DNA of 60,000 bases from Polytrichum commune (lineage: Eukaryota > Streptophyta > Polytrichopsida > Polytrichales > Polytrichaceae), in NCBI GenBank assembly GCA_950295325.1, contig OX485803.1:56871554-56931553 (forward strand), in the 5' to 3' direction. Of the stretch, positions 1 through 11,892 are shown one piece after another; positions within the stretch are counted from its first letter, which is position 1; each line of letters opens with the position of its first letter. The notes beneath the pieces were generated by a model. That model made no database searches and was not told where the DNA came from. It saw only the letters and a program-made list of their open reading frames with translations. Made by a program: the position numbers and the translations under genes.

Positions 1-3000
1 TGTGAGTGTAACTGACATTTAAGTATCTTTGGACAAACCACTTATCCAAAATAGTAAGGGATGTGCACATATAAGGACAAAAACATCAAACGACAATAGC
101 AAAAGCAACTACACAACAACCGCAACTTCTAATGTTGTATTCCATGTTCGCCAACTACCATATTTGTGTAGTTTTACGATTTAGTGTATGTCATATTGAT
201 AGTTGGTACAGTCCAAAAATCATGCATATATCCAAATATACTTATATCCTTGTTTGAACCATAATATACTATTGAGGCAAACTTCCTTTTCTTATGTGAT
301 TCACGCAACACTTCAACGTGTTTGTTAATTAGCCACCTACCTCAATGTGAAGCAATTTAATTCTCCATTAGAAAATCATTGCAATGGATTTGTAATAAAT
401 GTCTTACCATGTTAAAGCAATCTTCTTGAAACAACAAATATGGATGTAAGAATATTGTAGATAACATGTTTTCTAGCTATGCTGTTGAAAATGAAGTAAA
501 TGGTATACCTTTCATTTTCATTGTTTGCATGAAAAAAGAACCTAACAACTCATGTTTATGCCTAATGGGTTTAGAGAGAGTGATGGGACCATGATTTCCT
601 CCATACATGAGCAAGAATTCATTTTCACACACAAATTTTTTAAGATAAAGTTTCATGGGGTGAACCGAGGGAGGGAGAGTGTAAACGTTGATTCCTATTG
701 TGGAGCCATGAGAGTGCTATCTAAAATCAAACTAACCCCTAATTGGGGTCAAAGACCCCAAATTAGTCTGCTAACATTAAAGTTAGGGATTAATCATCAA
801 TTGTATTGTACGGTCCATATTTTTCCTAGTCTCACTTGGTAGGTGTTATGAAACAAAATCATAGGTAAAACCTAGACTCTCAAGCACATCATTTTGTTGT
901 ATTTTTGTCAGTTGATTTCATAATTATATTCTTAAGCTCCACATGCCACTTACTCTAGGCATGAGAATAATTTGAACAAGGGTTGGGAATAAACATGTTT
1001 TGATTTTCAAAAAAGAACATCTTCGGTCTTATGCCACACCAAGGTCTCAATGGAACAAGGCATCTATGTGATTTAGAAATAATTAGAGATTATGAGGTTA
1101 ACTAATTATGAGACCCTATTGTGGGCACTTCCAAGTCCATGTACAATTTGGATCTTTGGATCATATTTAGAAATTTCTCATCTACTTAGCATTTGCAAAT
1201 CATGTTGATTGTCATGTTAAGTTTCAGAATTGGATTTGAGATGCAAAAGTTGCAAGAGGTCAAAGTGAAGATTCTCTTCAACTTAATGACCACATAAGTC
1301 CTAATTCGTACTTCAAACAAATTGGACATATTCTCAAATTTAGACTTTTTGGTTGCTTCATTTGTATGACGAATTTGTTGATTCACTTCTAACTAACCTA
1401 ATTTATGATGGGAGATATTTGAATCCTCAATGAAAACTTCAATGCTATGATAACAAACAATGAAAACTAAAATCTAATTTTAAATTTTAAATTTGTATAA
1501 TTAAAAAATCATTGATCAAATTATAATCAAAACACCATTAAAACAACTAGTGTAATATAGGTATAACATTATCATAATCAACTTTGCATATCCTATTGGA
1601 TGATCCTACCATACAAATCTATTGGAGGATCACGCAATCAAATTCAACATGTTGTAATTTTGGACTTGAACTTATAAGTCTGGTTGTACTTATATATCAA
1701 TTGGCATTCCGATTATGTTTATTATTGATCCTAGAATGGTGTCTATATTTTGAGTGCACAGTCCAATCTCATTGTAATACATGTCAAATTAGTGTTTGTT
1801 CTTAACTACAAGCCTTACCATATATCCCTCATGTATAGCCTTGTCCAATTAACAAGAATGACCACATAAGGCCCACATACATCAACCCTTAATTGGGCCT
1901 CTCTATGCAGCAAATACATGTATTTAACTGTTAACTTCTTGATAGGTCCGTTGTGGGCTTATGAATGGGTGGAAGTATGGTAAAGTGGACCAAAAAAGGG
2001 CTCCGGTATACTAAAACCATATTTTATTGGTCAAAGGCCTAAAAGTACTAGCAAAGCGTCATTCAAATTGGATTTTCTTTATGATGACCTCTATTGTTGT
2101 GTTAAATACTCAAATGTAGAATATAGACCTTCAATACTTAGCATCAAAAGTGATGCTCAAAAGAGAATGGTTGAGCTTGGTTATGGACGTAAATTTCATG
2201 ACCTTAACTATTTTGAAGTTGGAATTTTTTATATTCCTTGAATCCAATATCTACTTGAGGGCATCATCACAAAAATTTGTAGAAAACCATCAATTTAATG
2301 TAATTTATCATATTTTAAACAATTTTAGACAACCACTTGTTCAATATCACCTACTTGCACACCACTTGCACCGTCTTCTAAAATATGTAGATTTTTCTTG
2401 GAATTTTTTGTCTTCGTAAATTGCTTGGCTTTGTAGATCAATATGTTTTTGAAATGTCTATGATTTGTTTCTTCACAAAATTCAACGAATGACTCTTGAA
2501 GGCAAATTAATCTAAAGGAAGGTGCTAGAAAGGTCACAATAGGTATAATTGTGTTCCTCATGAAATTTTCTTGTCAATGGCGATGATCCCATTCCAAATG
2601 AAAAGATGGTTGTTCACAAGAGATTTTTAAATTCAACGATGAATTAACATTTCCCTTTGTTGATACATTAGAATATATAGTAACTTCATATTATTTTGAT
2701 TGAGAATTGTCAATATTTTGTGCACTCTTTTTCTTACCTCAAAGTGTATAACTATTCTTGATATAATCTTAAAATTTTGGACTATAATTTTATTGCATAA
2801 ATTTATCACAATTCTTGAAGTTTAATGACTCTAAATTGATTATGAAAAAATCATGAAAATTAGTAAATATTACTACCATATTGATGTGATCTTAACATCA
2901 TTAGCAACAATTTTCTTTTAGGTACAATAAAATTAAGATGTAGAAAGCTTGCTTTTTAAATGATCTAATGAAACCACACTATGCTCCAAGAAGTGAACAA

Positions 3001-3731
3001 TTAAGCTACATACTTTCATTTTAGTTAATTGTGTCAAAACGACCCAATCTAAAATCAACTTACTATAGGCCATTGTTTGGTTCAACACACAAAATAATTA
3101 TTTTTGGGAATAAATGTGCCATGTGTTGTATCGGCATTGGTCAAGACCGTGCTCAATCCAACATGAAATTCAACTTTCAATTCTCAAAGTCATGAACTAG
3201 ACAACACTCTATGGTATTCGTCAAGTGCCCTTTTCAAATTGGTTAAATACCTTAAATTTTATCAAAGTTATAAGTTCAAATATACAACATGAGTGCCCTT
3301 GGGTAAAATTACATACTTTGTATTTTGATCATTAATGTCACATATGAGTGTATATTTATTTGATCCTTTACAGAAGATAATACACTTGATAAAGCCTCAA
3401 ACCCTTGAAATTTAAAAATGAATTGAAGACTTTGTGAGGCTATTAGAAAATATATGCCTACACTAGCTTGGACTTGTGTTGTCATGGCATGTTACACCCT
3501 TGCGTATGAATTAATATCCAGGGGTCAATCCAACTCCATGCAACGATATGCCCCCAATGCATGTGCATACTCACCATATGCACGAATGTCCATGCCCATG
3601 CTCATAAACCTCCATGGCCCGTCACCATGTCCCCGCCCTGCCATGTTGCCACCTTGGCTCCATGCCCACCACCTCATCCAAATTTTCCTTACTAGAACAT
3701 TCTTTAGCACTTGTAGTCCCCACCTTATAGG
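1..3731. other. AT-rich intergenic DNA, no gene recognised
   Basis: This stretch is AT-rich and dense in stop codons. The open frames in it are shorter than 150 codons and show no recognisable domain or codon pattern. The only local structure I note is a short hairpin at 739-766, with 12-13-bp arms CTAATTGGGGTC and GACCCCAAATTAG around a 3-nt loop. An open frame at 3454-3888 overlaps the start of the pseudogene described next, but it is out of frame with it and looks fortuitous. Confidence 0.6.
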
Positions 3732-6700
3732 TTTCGAAAGTATTCATCGTTGGGTCGCCGCTCTCGATTTCATGGCAACTCGGGCACCAAGAAACCTAGG
3801 GAGGCTATACTGCAAGCGTCCGCGACCACGGGGAGGTCACTCAGTAGGATTTTTGTGTACCATGTGCGGCGGAGGGGTATTTGTTTAGGGGCTATTTACC
3901 TCCAAGGCACGAATTAAAAGCTCCCTATAATTACATAATATTCTAAAATGGCCTATTTTTTTGTACCCTGCCATTACTTATAATGCCCATGTCATTGAAA
4001 TTTTTTGTAGTCTATATTCCTTTTAATTAAAAAAATTGAAAGGAGAGGGACTGATGAGAAGGAGGGCGGGGGCGTCAATGATTGAAGGGCCAAAAAGCGC
4101 AAACTCAAGTATTGAAGGTAATCACTACTCTCCTTTACAAAAGTGGGAGGGCGAGGCAAGCAAGCTTTCGCATCATAAAATTCAGCCTAGTGAAAATATC
4201 GACACAAGATTGGAGAATAGGAGGACAACAAGCAACGCGATATTGGTACTCTCTGCCTGCGCTATGCTTAGTTCTTGCAAAGCTCGGGAGCAGAAACCGA
4301 CTAACAATCAGAATAACCACAACACTCAATGATCACTAATCTCTGTGGATCGTTTCAGACCTGCTTTTCAAGGTTTCCGCATCAGATCACGCAACCTAGC
4401 TAAAAAACTCTACACAAGATTGGAGAAGAGGATGACGACAAGTAATCCTAAATCCTAAACATAACGGTGAGGCTCAAATGTTGTACACAAACGGGCGCCC
4501 TACAATCGGGTTGAAGAGTTTCAAAAGAGAAGGGGAGAAAAACCACCAAGAGAAGTTGGGCATAGAGTTAGGCTTCCAATTTCATCCATTTTTGGGTGAA
4601 TGATGAGTAATTTTTCATCCATCCCTCGTGAGGCATGCATACGAAATTGATTCTACTAAACATACATCCTAAGATCCTTATTTTTAGCCCCTATATTATT
4701 TTTACTAAAAGGGAATGGCCCATATTTTATACCTATCTATTTTACTTGTAATGGGCTTATGTACTTTTAACGGACCCTTCATTATTTGGAATTCTTTTAT
4801 AATTTTTATGTCAAATGATTTTAATCCTCCCTATATTATGCCGCACGTCGTTTTTAAAATGCACTAAGTGACCTCCCCGTGTCCGCGACACTCTCCACCA
4901 TCATAGTGCCATTGGCCGATGCAATGCCCCACAAGACGAGGACATTGTTGTCAGGGGAGAAAGTTGTTCAAATGGTGGTGCCCACGGGCACAAAATGGAA
5001 GAACATATTAACAGACATCAACGAAGTGGGTCACATAGCGAGATGTGGGCCCATTTCTTTGTCCAAATTCAGTGTGATTAAAAACCAACAATTTGCGGAA
5101 TACATTTTGAAGAGACCCGGTGACAAGTTCGTCAGGTGTACAACGTGTGAAAAATACAAAGGTCTTCGAGACGCCCAATCCATAGGCACTGAATCTCATA
5201 CCAGACACCAGACAAAATATATTGAGCATGTCAATAATCAAGAGGAACACCGTCAAGATTACTACAAGAATCGTGTTCTATCCATAATGAGGACCACAGA
5301 GGTTCTAACAGTCATCCATGATAAAATGGACCACGCCAAGACCGCATGCCCTTGTTATACATGCAAAATAAAGGCCACGGATGGTCTCTTTAAGTTGCCC
5401 GTAGCTGTCACAATTTTATATGAAATCACAACTATGTGTTGAAAGTCTCTCTTGTTTTCTTGGGTATGTTTGGCAAATGTCCAACTTCATACATCCGTTT
5501 AGTGGTTATTTCATGTTTTTGTTGTTCACACATCATTTGTTTTTTCCAGGTATGATTGCCCACGGCCATGGGGACGTTAAATATGTCCCTTATGGTTCGG
5601 ATTTTTACCCTGGCGATGCAAACCACACGGTGGGTTCATTTGCAAAACTCTTGCGCGATCTTGAGAAGCCGCCAGTATATTCTTCCTGTGCAATGTTTGA
5701 TGGTTGTGGAACGACACCCTTTTATGAGGCAGTGCTTGCGGGGAAGGAAATTTGTATGTTGTCATTGCTGGAACGACCCGGAGAACCCATTTGTACAAAA
5801 CCATTGCCTCCAACTCTCCACGTTCAACTTGATAATTATGCTAAGGACAACAAATGTTGATATGTATTTTGTTTTTGGTTATTGCTCGTGGCGAAATGAA
5901 TCTTCAAAGAGGTGTTGGTGTCTTTCTTGATGGTGGGGCACACACGATGACATTGATGTGTCATTTGGACGTTGGAGCATGAAGTTGCACGAGGAAGATT
6001 TTCCAACCATACCACTTCTTATGAAATCATATATGGATTTGGACCATATGCCAGTGATCCCGAACATGGTTGAGGAAATACCAAATTTCAAGGCCTTCAT
6101 CAAGCCATACATATTGAAGGGAGTGGACCATTTGGTGGGATATACCAAAGCACAACAATTCCGATTCTATATGAGGGATGATGGTGTCACGGCCATGCAA
6201 TTCAAGCTTTTGTACACATCTCCTGATTGGGGCCCGGATGATAATATACTCGTATGGCGTCAAGACAAGGATGGGAAATGTTTACTCCCGGATGGGGATC
6301 CAAAACCTTGCAAACCTGACCCCATGAGGAATGGGCCGGAAATCATCAAAGGCATATCCGGATTCATTGAGTATTGGAAAGAGTTGTGTGAGGAAAACAT
6401 CACCAGATGTGTTAGAGATACCCATGAACCGTTGATCGCGTATTGGGATCGCATCCGCTCGGCCTTGATGACACTTGGTGGCAACACCCGTACAACTTTG
6501 ACACAAGGATTTTGGCCACAAAGTTGTTTGATGGTTGTCGAATCCGACACCATGTTTTTCAACAATGGAGACGTCCGGGAAGAGTTGGCAATGGACGAGC
6601 ATTACGTTGGCCCTGCGCGCAATCGACTGGCACCGTCGTTTCGTGTAGGTGTTGATTGCCACGAAGGTTGTATGGTCCTCATACGAGCAGGGGATGAAGA

Positions 6701-7067
6701 GCACCCCAAACGAATTTGGTTGGTGAAAGCATTATCTTCACCCAATTTTGTTTGAACTAGCCCCAACTTTCGTCAAATTGAGGTGGAATATTGTTGTCCA
6801 AGCACGAAAAACCAGAACGTGTTTTGCACATATTTAGGTTGGGACACCAAAAAGAGTTTCAAGTGGACGGTGGACTCAACGTACGGACCGGTTTGGATAA
6901 ACACGGATACCATACTTTGTGCTTGGAAGCCGCGCAAGGGTTCTAAATCAGAAACAATGACCATCCTCCAAAAACATATAGATTTTGCCAAAGACAACTT
7001 GGCACGTATTGCAGCTGTGGAAAATGACGCCGAGAATGAATATGAAGCGGAAGATGGAGATGGGTAA
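3732..7067 (+). pseudogene. DUF7869-like transposase-like pseudogene, split by a DNA transposon
   Basis: Fragments in consistent order resemble the DUF7869 family of plant and animal proteins, thought to be transposase-derived (recognised from memory, not searched). The first exon (4882 to about 5412) has a Cys/His segment CTTCEKYKGLRDAQ followed by H and Y residues. The second begins near 5550 with GMIAHGHGD, then LDNYAKDNK, the signature GHT-DDID-FGRWSMKL (about 5935-5985) and a C-terminal part ending in an acidic tail at 7067. Damage seen: TGA at 5858 and 5897, a frameshift near 5945 (two bases short of GHTHDDID), TGA at 6753, and a 1,055-bp insertion at 3827-4881. The likely intron (about 5413-5549) has an acceptor but no GT at the expected donor. 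Removing the insertion and one target duplication leaves an open frame from 3717 into the first exon. The true 5' end is not visible. Confidence 0.72.
3827..4881. mobile_element. Non-autonomous hAT-like DNA transposon (1,055 bp) with 8-bp TSD
   Basis: The ends are inverted copies: CACGGGGAGGTCACTCAGT at 3827 and the complement of CACGGGGAGGTCACTTAGT ending at 4881. Weaker similarity continues to a GTGCGGC block about 35-40 bp inside each end. The element is flanked by perfect 8-bp duplications TCCGCGAC at 3819-3826 and 4882-4889. An 8-bp duplication and a terminal CA are typical of the hAT superfamily. The interior has no transposase, only short open frames, and an imperfect direct repeat of about 35 bp (near 4199 and 4409). 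It sits inside an exon of the DUF7869-like gene. The TIR resembles that of the MITE at 44662-44906, so the two may be mobilised by the same, unseen, transposase. Confidence 0.9.
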
Positions 7068-7489
7068 ACATAACGTAGGTGGGAGTTAATGGCGAAAAAT
7101 ATGGGCGTGTGTTTATTCTTGGTTTTTAATAGACTTAGTAGACTTGCTACATTCAATTGTGGCATACGTTTGGGATGTGCCATCCAATTCCATAAGACCC
7201 TTAGATATGGGATGCGCACCCTAAACTCTATAATGACATAAAACCATTTGTTTTTTAGATTCGATTGTTATTTTCCACATGAAGTTCATTTTTTAATTAT
7301 AATTCAACGACTTGCTATTTTTAGTACTGTGAATATTCTCCACGTGCGAATACGTAAATCGTCATGTTCTTGATGTTTCCAATGTTCCGTATGCTCACAA
7401 TATTGGCATTCCAAACTATGGGCATATTTTATTTTGAGACTTTCCAAAGTCTTTGATTAACGAATATAGTGTTGAAAGCCATAAGTTAG

Positions 7490-8110
7490 CCGAGAGGAGT
7501 GATTGTCTGGCCATAACCTGAGGGAAGAGAGAAGACATTGAATAGTCAGAAGGGCAAATAGACTCAAGAAGGCTGTGAAAGCCTTATACTAGTTTGACGA
7601 AGTGATCCGAGGGTATTACCGGAGAGATAAGAGAGAGGGACAGGGAAGTAAAAGTCTTGGCGATAAGCAAGGATGTACTCGCCATAACCTGAGAGTCAGT
7701 GAGAGAGAAGACGAGTCGCTTGAGAGGGGCGATTGCCTATTCATCAGTAAGATAAAGAAATTACCCAATCAAGAGACTGAAGTTGAATAGACGTTGAGAG
7801 GAAGTAACAGAGGCAAGTAGTCTGAGAGGACGTAGTAAAGGCTGAGAGGCTTGAGAAGAGCGAGGCCATTACCGAGAGAGATGGAGTGGCCATAGCCGTA
7901 GTCAAAGGCTGAAGCCTGAGTGTTAGAGATAGACGTTACCCGGCAGTTACTGAGGTAAGGGTATAGCCTGGGTAGGGCCATTGAGCTGAGAGGGAGGAGA
8001 AGGCGAGAAATCAGTAGCAGGTAGGCCATAGGCTGCCATGATGTTACCAGAGAAGGAGAAGGCGTTACTATCAAAGAGTAAGACTATAACCAGTGCAAGT
8101 TCTTAGTAAA
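7490..8110. repeat. Purine-rich zone with imperfect GAGAG-type repeats
   Basis: The plus strand is rich in GAGAG, GAAG and GTAAG words. One phrase recurs imperfectly: GCCATAACCTGAG, followed by GAGAGAAGAC, occurs near 7510 and again near 7680. The motif GGCGATTG or GAGTGATTG, followed by C or TC, also recurs. No coding frame persists. It may be an eroded tandem array. The purpose is unknown. Confidence 0.35.
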
Positions 8111-8830
8111 CAACATCAGACTAAAAGTTTTAACACAGGATATTGCCTAGCTTGTCATGCATTGTTTTGTGTGTTGACAGTGTGGATGTTTTTGAGATGA
8201 GTTGCCAGGTTTACCGGATAAGTGGAGATGATGGCTATTAGCTCTGCGACACTTGCATGATGGTTGTAAGTTGATTAAAGAAGGAATTAAATCGTTGAAT
8301 TACTGCAATTGTGATTTATGTTGAGCAAAGACTATGCGGTTACAAAAAGACATTACCCCCGGACTTTGTCCTGATTATGAGCCATCGACTACTCGCCAAG
8401 CTATTGAGCTTCATGACTGAAATAGGTCAAGACATGGAGTGATAGATGATTCCCTGAAGAAAAGACGGAATCACTCACGACGGAAGAGTCACAAATGAAC
8501 ATTTAAAAGGAAAGTAAATTAATATGAATGAGAGTAAGGAATGAAGATAACCATGTATTGTCATTAGATACCTTAATCCAATGTGACATTAACCCTTATA
8601 GACACTAGCTCAGTCTTCCTGGAGACCTAGTTCCCTGGGTTTGTTGTTTTAAGTCTTAGCAAAAACATAACTACAAGAGGTGACGAACTTTAGGGTGTGT
8701 GAGGAGAAGGAAAGAACAACACATGTGGATGATGAAGGTCCATGTATGTGGTGGCCCCATCTACCAAGTTGTAGTTAAACTTAAGTGACACGCCGACTTC
8801 ATAAGTTGAGTCACACTTATCTATTTGTCC

Positions 8831-8884
8831 AAGACTGCCGAGCCTCCGAAGTGTGAACCTAATGTGTGAGGCTCGGCCTAGACT
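8831..8884. repeat. Imperfect inverted repeat (hairpin)
   Basis: Ten-bp perfect arms GCCGAGCCTC (8837-8846) and GAGGCTCGGC (8868-8877) enclose about 21 nt, and pairing extends outward through AAG-CT / AG-CTT. It could be a relic of a MITE or a chance foldback. No flanking duplication was found. Confidence 0.4.
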
Positions 8885-10329
8885 TAAGCTTGTGTCTTCT
8901 GGTTGCTTCAAAGTGTACTCCTCCCCGTTGTCTTTAATTAATCAAACATAGATCGATTGCAATGCACTTTGAGTCTCACCTCGAGCTTCAACTCATGGCT
9001 TGGCGGAGGTAGACAACCATGTTTTTTTTTGCAGAGTGAGAGGATCTAAATGTGGAGGATTTGGAGAGGTAGGGAATGTGAGGAGAACTGCAAGTCTATG
9101 GAGGGCTTTATGTTGAACCAAGTTACACATCTGATTATGGCGATCTAGCACCAAATGTCCCTAGTTTTGTTAGCCTCATGATTTATGTAAGTTCCTACTT
9201 CTTTTGTCATTATTTTGGCATTTTGTACAAGGTTGATTTTTGTACAACAACATAGGTGGAAGTCGAGAAGGATTACATGTTTTGTGTTAGTGTTCTTTAT
9301 TTGATGGAGATCTTTTGGACTCTCGTTGTTTTTGGAGTGACGAGGGTTTCATTGATGCTTGCATCCTTTGTCTTCTCATGTAGTTTAGTCTTTTCTATAC
9401 CGCTGTGTTTAAAGGATGTGTTTTCCGTTTTCCAGCAGCATGCAATTCTGCAAAAGGGAACTTTCATTTTGTCAATTGACATTCTATATTTGATTTAGAA
9501 CTAGTTATTGATATGTTTATGTTGCTATAAACTTTTATAAAGAGATTTTTTTATAAGTGGGTGGCGCAAGATATGGTTGACCACTAGATTATGACAATAA
9601 AGGGATAACTATTGAACTTGAGATGGATTTAATACATTTTGAGCACATAGTCTAAATCTCATTATAACACATGTGTTTTCGGCGTCCATTTTTTAATACA
9701 AACCTACTATATACCTACCACTTGAATAGAGGTGTATGATTAGTGGTTTATTTTTACATCAAACCTTCTTGAGACAAATAAAGCAATTTCATTCCATTGC
9801 CAATATGCCCAAGGGGTGGACTTTTCATTGGAAACCTAAATGATGTGTGTGGGTCATTATGAAATTAAGCCCCTCTATACATGAACTTTATGGTGAAAAA
9901 CAAATGTATAGGTAGTAACGGCATGCTAGAAGTTGGATTCATGTGTTTATACTAAGCTATTTAATTGAATGTGATAAATGCCTCCACTAAATATGCATAA
10001 TATTAATCATGATCTAATTAGGCCATTATTTCATCCATAGCATGTAACTCAACAATTGCATCAAAAAAACAAAGACTAGAGCATAATAACTTAGCCACAA
10101 CATGGGGAGCAAATCTTAAGGGAGCCCATAAGATGTTCGAGAGCATTTAGTTTGTAAAACCTAGAACCCAAATGTAAACCCTAAAACAAGGTAGTCATTA
10201 AGGACTATTATTGTATGACAACAGTGGATGAAATTGTGAATTACATAAACTAACACACCTATTGTCAAATTTGCCTCTGAACCTTAGGGCCCCCTTTTGT
10301 ACATCTACCTTTACTAAGTCTCACCAAGT

Positions 10330-10410
10330 CAGGGTTGTCTATCGCGACGTCATGACGGTGTCGTGCCGTCATGTCAGGTCGTGTCGTGACGGACCCCTCC
10401 GTCACGACAC
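10330..10410. promoter_or_regulatory. Left terminal and subterminal region of the giant hAT element
   Basis: The terminal 13 bp CAGGGTTGTCTAT are followed by a cluster of GTCGTG/GACGG words. The 11-mer TGTCGTGACGG occurs forward at 10382-10392 and inverted at 10399-10409, forming a small palindrome. The same 11-mer occurs three times at the right end. hAT transposases of the Ac type bind short repeated subterminal motifs, so these are candidate binding sites (inference). Confidence 0.7.
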
Positions 10411-10601
10411 AATAGGGTCCACGTAGGGTCAACATAGGGGGAATGGACTAGGGTGGGTAAAATACTTACCTTCTTGCCAAGGTGGCGTCCTATGTGGCAG
10501 AAAACGCCGACGTGGATGTGCATATTTCCCTTGCCAAGTAAACCATTTTGCCATTGTGTTTAGGGTTCTGTTAAAATCAAAGTAGAAAAATATGACTAAG
10601 G

Positions 10602-11130
10602 AGGGTGTGGGGCGGACGGTGGGGCGGACGGGAGAGGGGGGTGGTGCGGACGGCGGAGGGGGGTGGTGCGGACGGCGGAGGGGGGTGGAGCGGACGGACG
10701 GGGGGTGGTGCGGACGGGGGAGGGGGGTGGTGCGGACGGACGGGGGGTGGAGCGGACGGGGGAGGGGGGTGGAGCGGACGGGGGTGGGGCGGACGGACGG
10801 GGGTGGAGCGGACGGGGGAGGGGGGTGGAGCGGACGGGGGTGGGGCGGACGGACGGGGGTGGAGCGGACGGGGGAGGGGGGTGGAGCGGACGGGGGTGGG
10901 GCGGACGGATGGGGGTGGAGCGGACGGACGGGGGTGGAGCGGACGGGGGTGGGGCGGACGGAGGGGGGTGGAGCGGACGGGGGAGGGGGGTGGAGCGGAC
11001 GGGGGTGGGGGTTGAGCGGACGGGGGTGGGGGTTGAGCGGACGGGGGTGGGGCGGAAGGGGGTTGGGAACGGGGGGGAGAACGCTGGAGCGGACGGGGGA
11101 ACGCGGGGGCGGACGGGGGGAACGCGGAGG
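10602..11130. repeat. GC-rich tandem array 1a (G-rich on plus strand)
   Basis: This is a minisatellite of variable units built on GGAGCGGACG and GGGGCGGACG with GGGGGTGG or GGGGGAGGGGGG spacers. G runs on the plus strand make it a strong G-quadruplex candidate. Long open frames in several phases here are artefacts of the composition. It lies just inside the left end and meets array 1b head-on at about 11130. Confidence 0.9.
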
Positions 11131-11600
11131 GCTCCGTCCGCCCCAAGTTCCCTCACGTCCGCCCCACGTTCCCCCGCCGTGCGTTCACGTTCCCACACGT
11201 TTCCTAACGTCCGCACCCGTTCCCTACCGCGTTCCCCCCAGTCCGCACCCGTTCACTCCCGTCCGCGCCCGTTCCCCCCCAGTCCGCACCCGTTCCCTTC
11301 CCGTCCGCCCCGCGTTCCCTTCCCGTCCCTTCCCGTCCGCCCCATGTTCCCTCCCGTCCGCCCCATGTTCCCTCCCGTCCGCGCTACGTTCCCCTCCCGT
11401 CCGCCCACGTTCCCCTCCCGTCCGCCCACGTTCCCTCCCGTCCGCCCCATGTTCCCTCCCGTCCGCCCCATGTTCCCTCCCGTCCGCGCTACGTTCCCCT
11501 CCCGTCCGCGCTCCGTTCCCTTCCGTCCGCCCGAGTTCCCCTACGTCCGCCCCCTCGTTCCCTCCGTCCGCCCCCGCGTTCCCACGTTCCCCATACGTCC
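11131..11600. repeat. GC-rich tandem array 1b (C-rich on plus strand), upstream of the kinase-like gene
   Basis: Units of about 20 bp such as CCGTCCGCCCCATGTTCCCT repeat about 20 times with variation (GTTCCCT, CGTTCCC, GTCCGCGC). It is the reverse complement of the motif in arrays 1a, 2 and 3, so 1a and 1b form a large imperfect inverted repeat centred near 11130. It ends about 60 bp upstream of the TATA box at 11660, which suggests a promoter-proximal role for the kinase-like gene. Confidence 0.9.
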
Positions 11601-11659
11601 TTTTCGTGCCCCATGTCAAATCCGACCGGGATCCCATAATGATTGTGCTCCCCTTTGCC

Positions 11660-11668
11660 TATATAAAG
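11660..11668 (+). promoter_or_regulatory. TATA box of the kinase-like gene
   Basis: TATATAAAG in the context TTTGCC-TATATAAAGCC matches the plant TATA consensus. It lies between array 1b and the first in-frame ATG at 11893. A transcription start near 11690 would give a leader of about 200 nt that contains CACTCA-rich repeats and a possible splice acceptor, TTTTTTTTCCAG, ending near 11822. Confidence 0.6.
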
Positions 11669-11892
11669 CCGTGGGGTTTTAGTTCCCCTCACTTTCCTCT
11701 CCTCCCACCACAAAGGGACCCGAGACCTTGTTGCCGTCCCAAGGACAGCGGCACCGCGCGGGTCTCAGGGGGTTTGGGAGGGCAGGGCAAATTGTGGGGG
11801 AACCCTCGCAATTTTTTTTCCAGATTCACGCACTCATTTCTACATTCACTCACTCCTTTTTACATTCACTCACTCACGCGGTTTTTTTCACG

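Larger units (their letters stand above)
7068..10321. other. Intergenic DNA without a recognisable gene
   Basis: I find no gene with a recognisable domain here. An open frame of 80 codons at 9256-9498 is rich in hydrophobic residues but has no known motif or start context, and I do not call it. Local structure is limited to a purine-rich imperfect repeat zone and one hairpin, both listed separately. The last bases, CACCAAGT at 10322-10329, are the left target duplication of the giant hAT element. Confidence 0.6.

Noticed and set aside
3454-3888. 144-codon ORF at the left edge of the DUF7869-like pseudogene
   Set aside because: It runs into the transposon end out of frame with the downstream coding exon and has no recognisable domain.
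4036-4339. 98-codon and 85-codon ORFs inside the 1,055-bp element
   Set aside because: Overlapping frames without transposase motifs. The element is non-autonomous.
9256-9498. 80-codon hydrophobic ORF
   Set aside because: No family, no supporting context, and it is surrounded by non-coding AT-rich DNA.
11728-11892. N-terminal extension of the kinase-like protein
   Set aside because: There is no ATG in this segment. It opens with TTG and encodes low-complexity sequence that matches the leader, so translation most likely starts at 11893.
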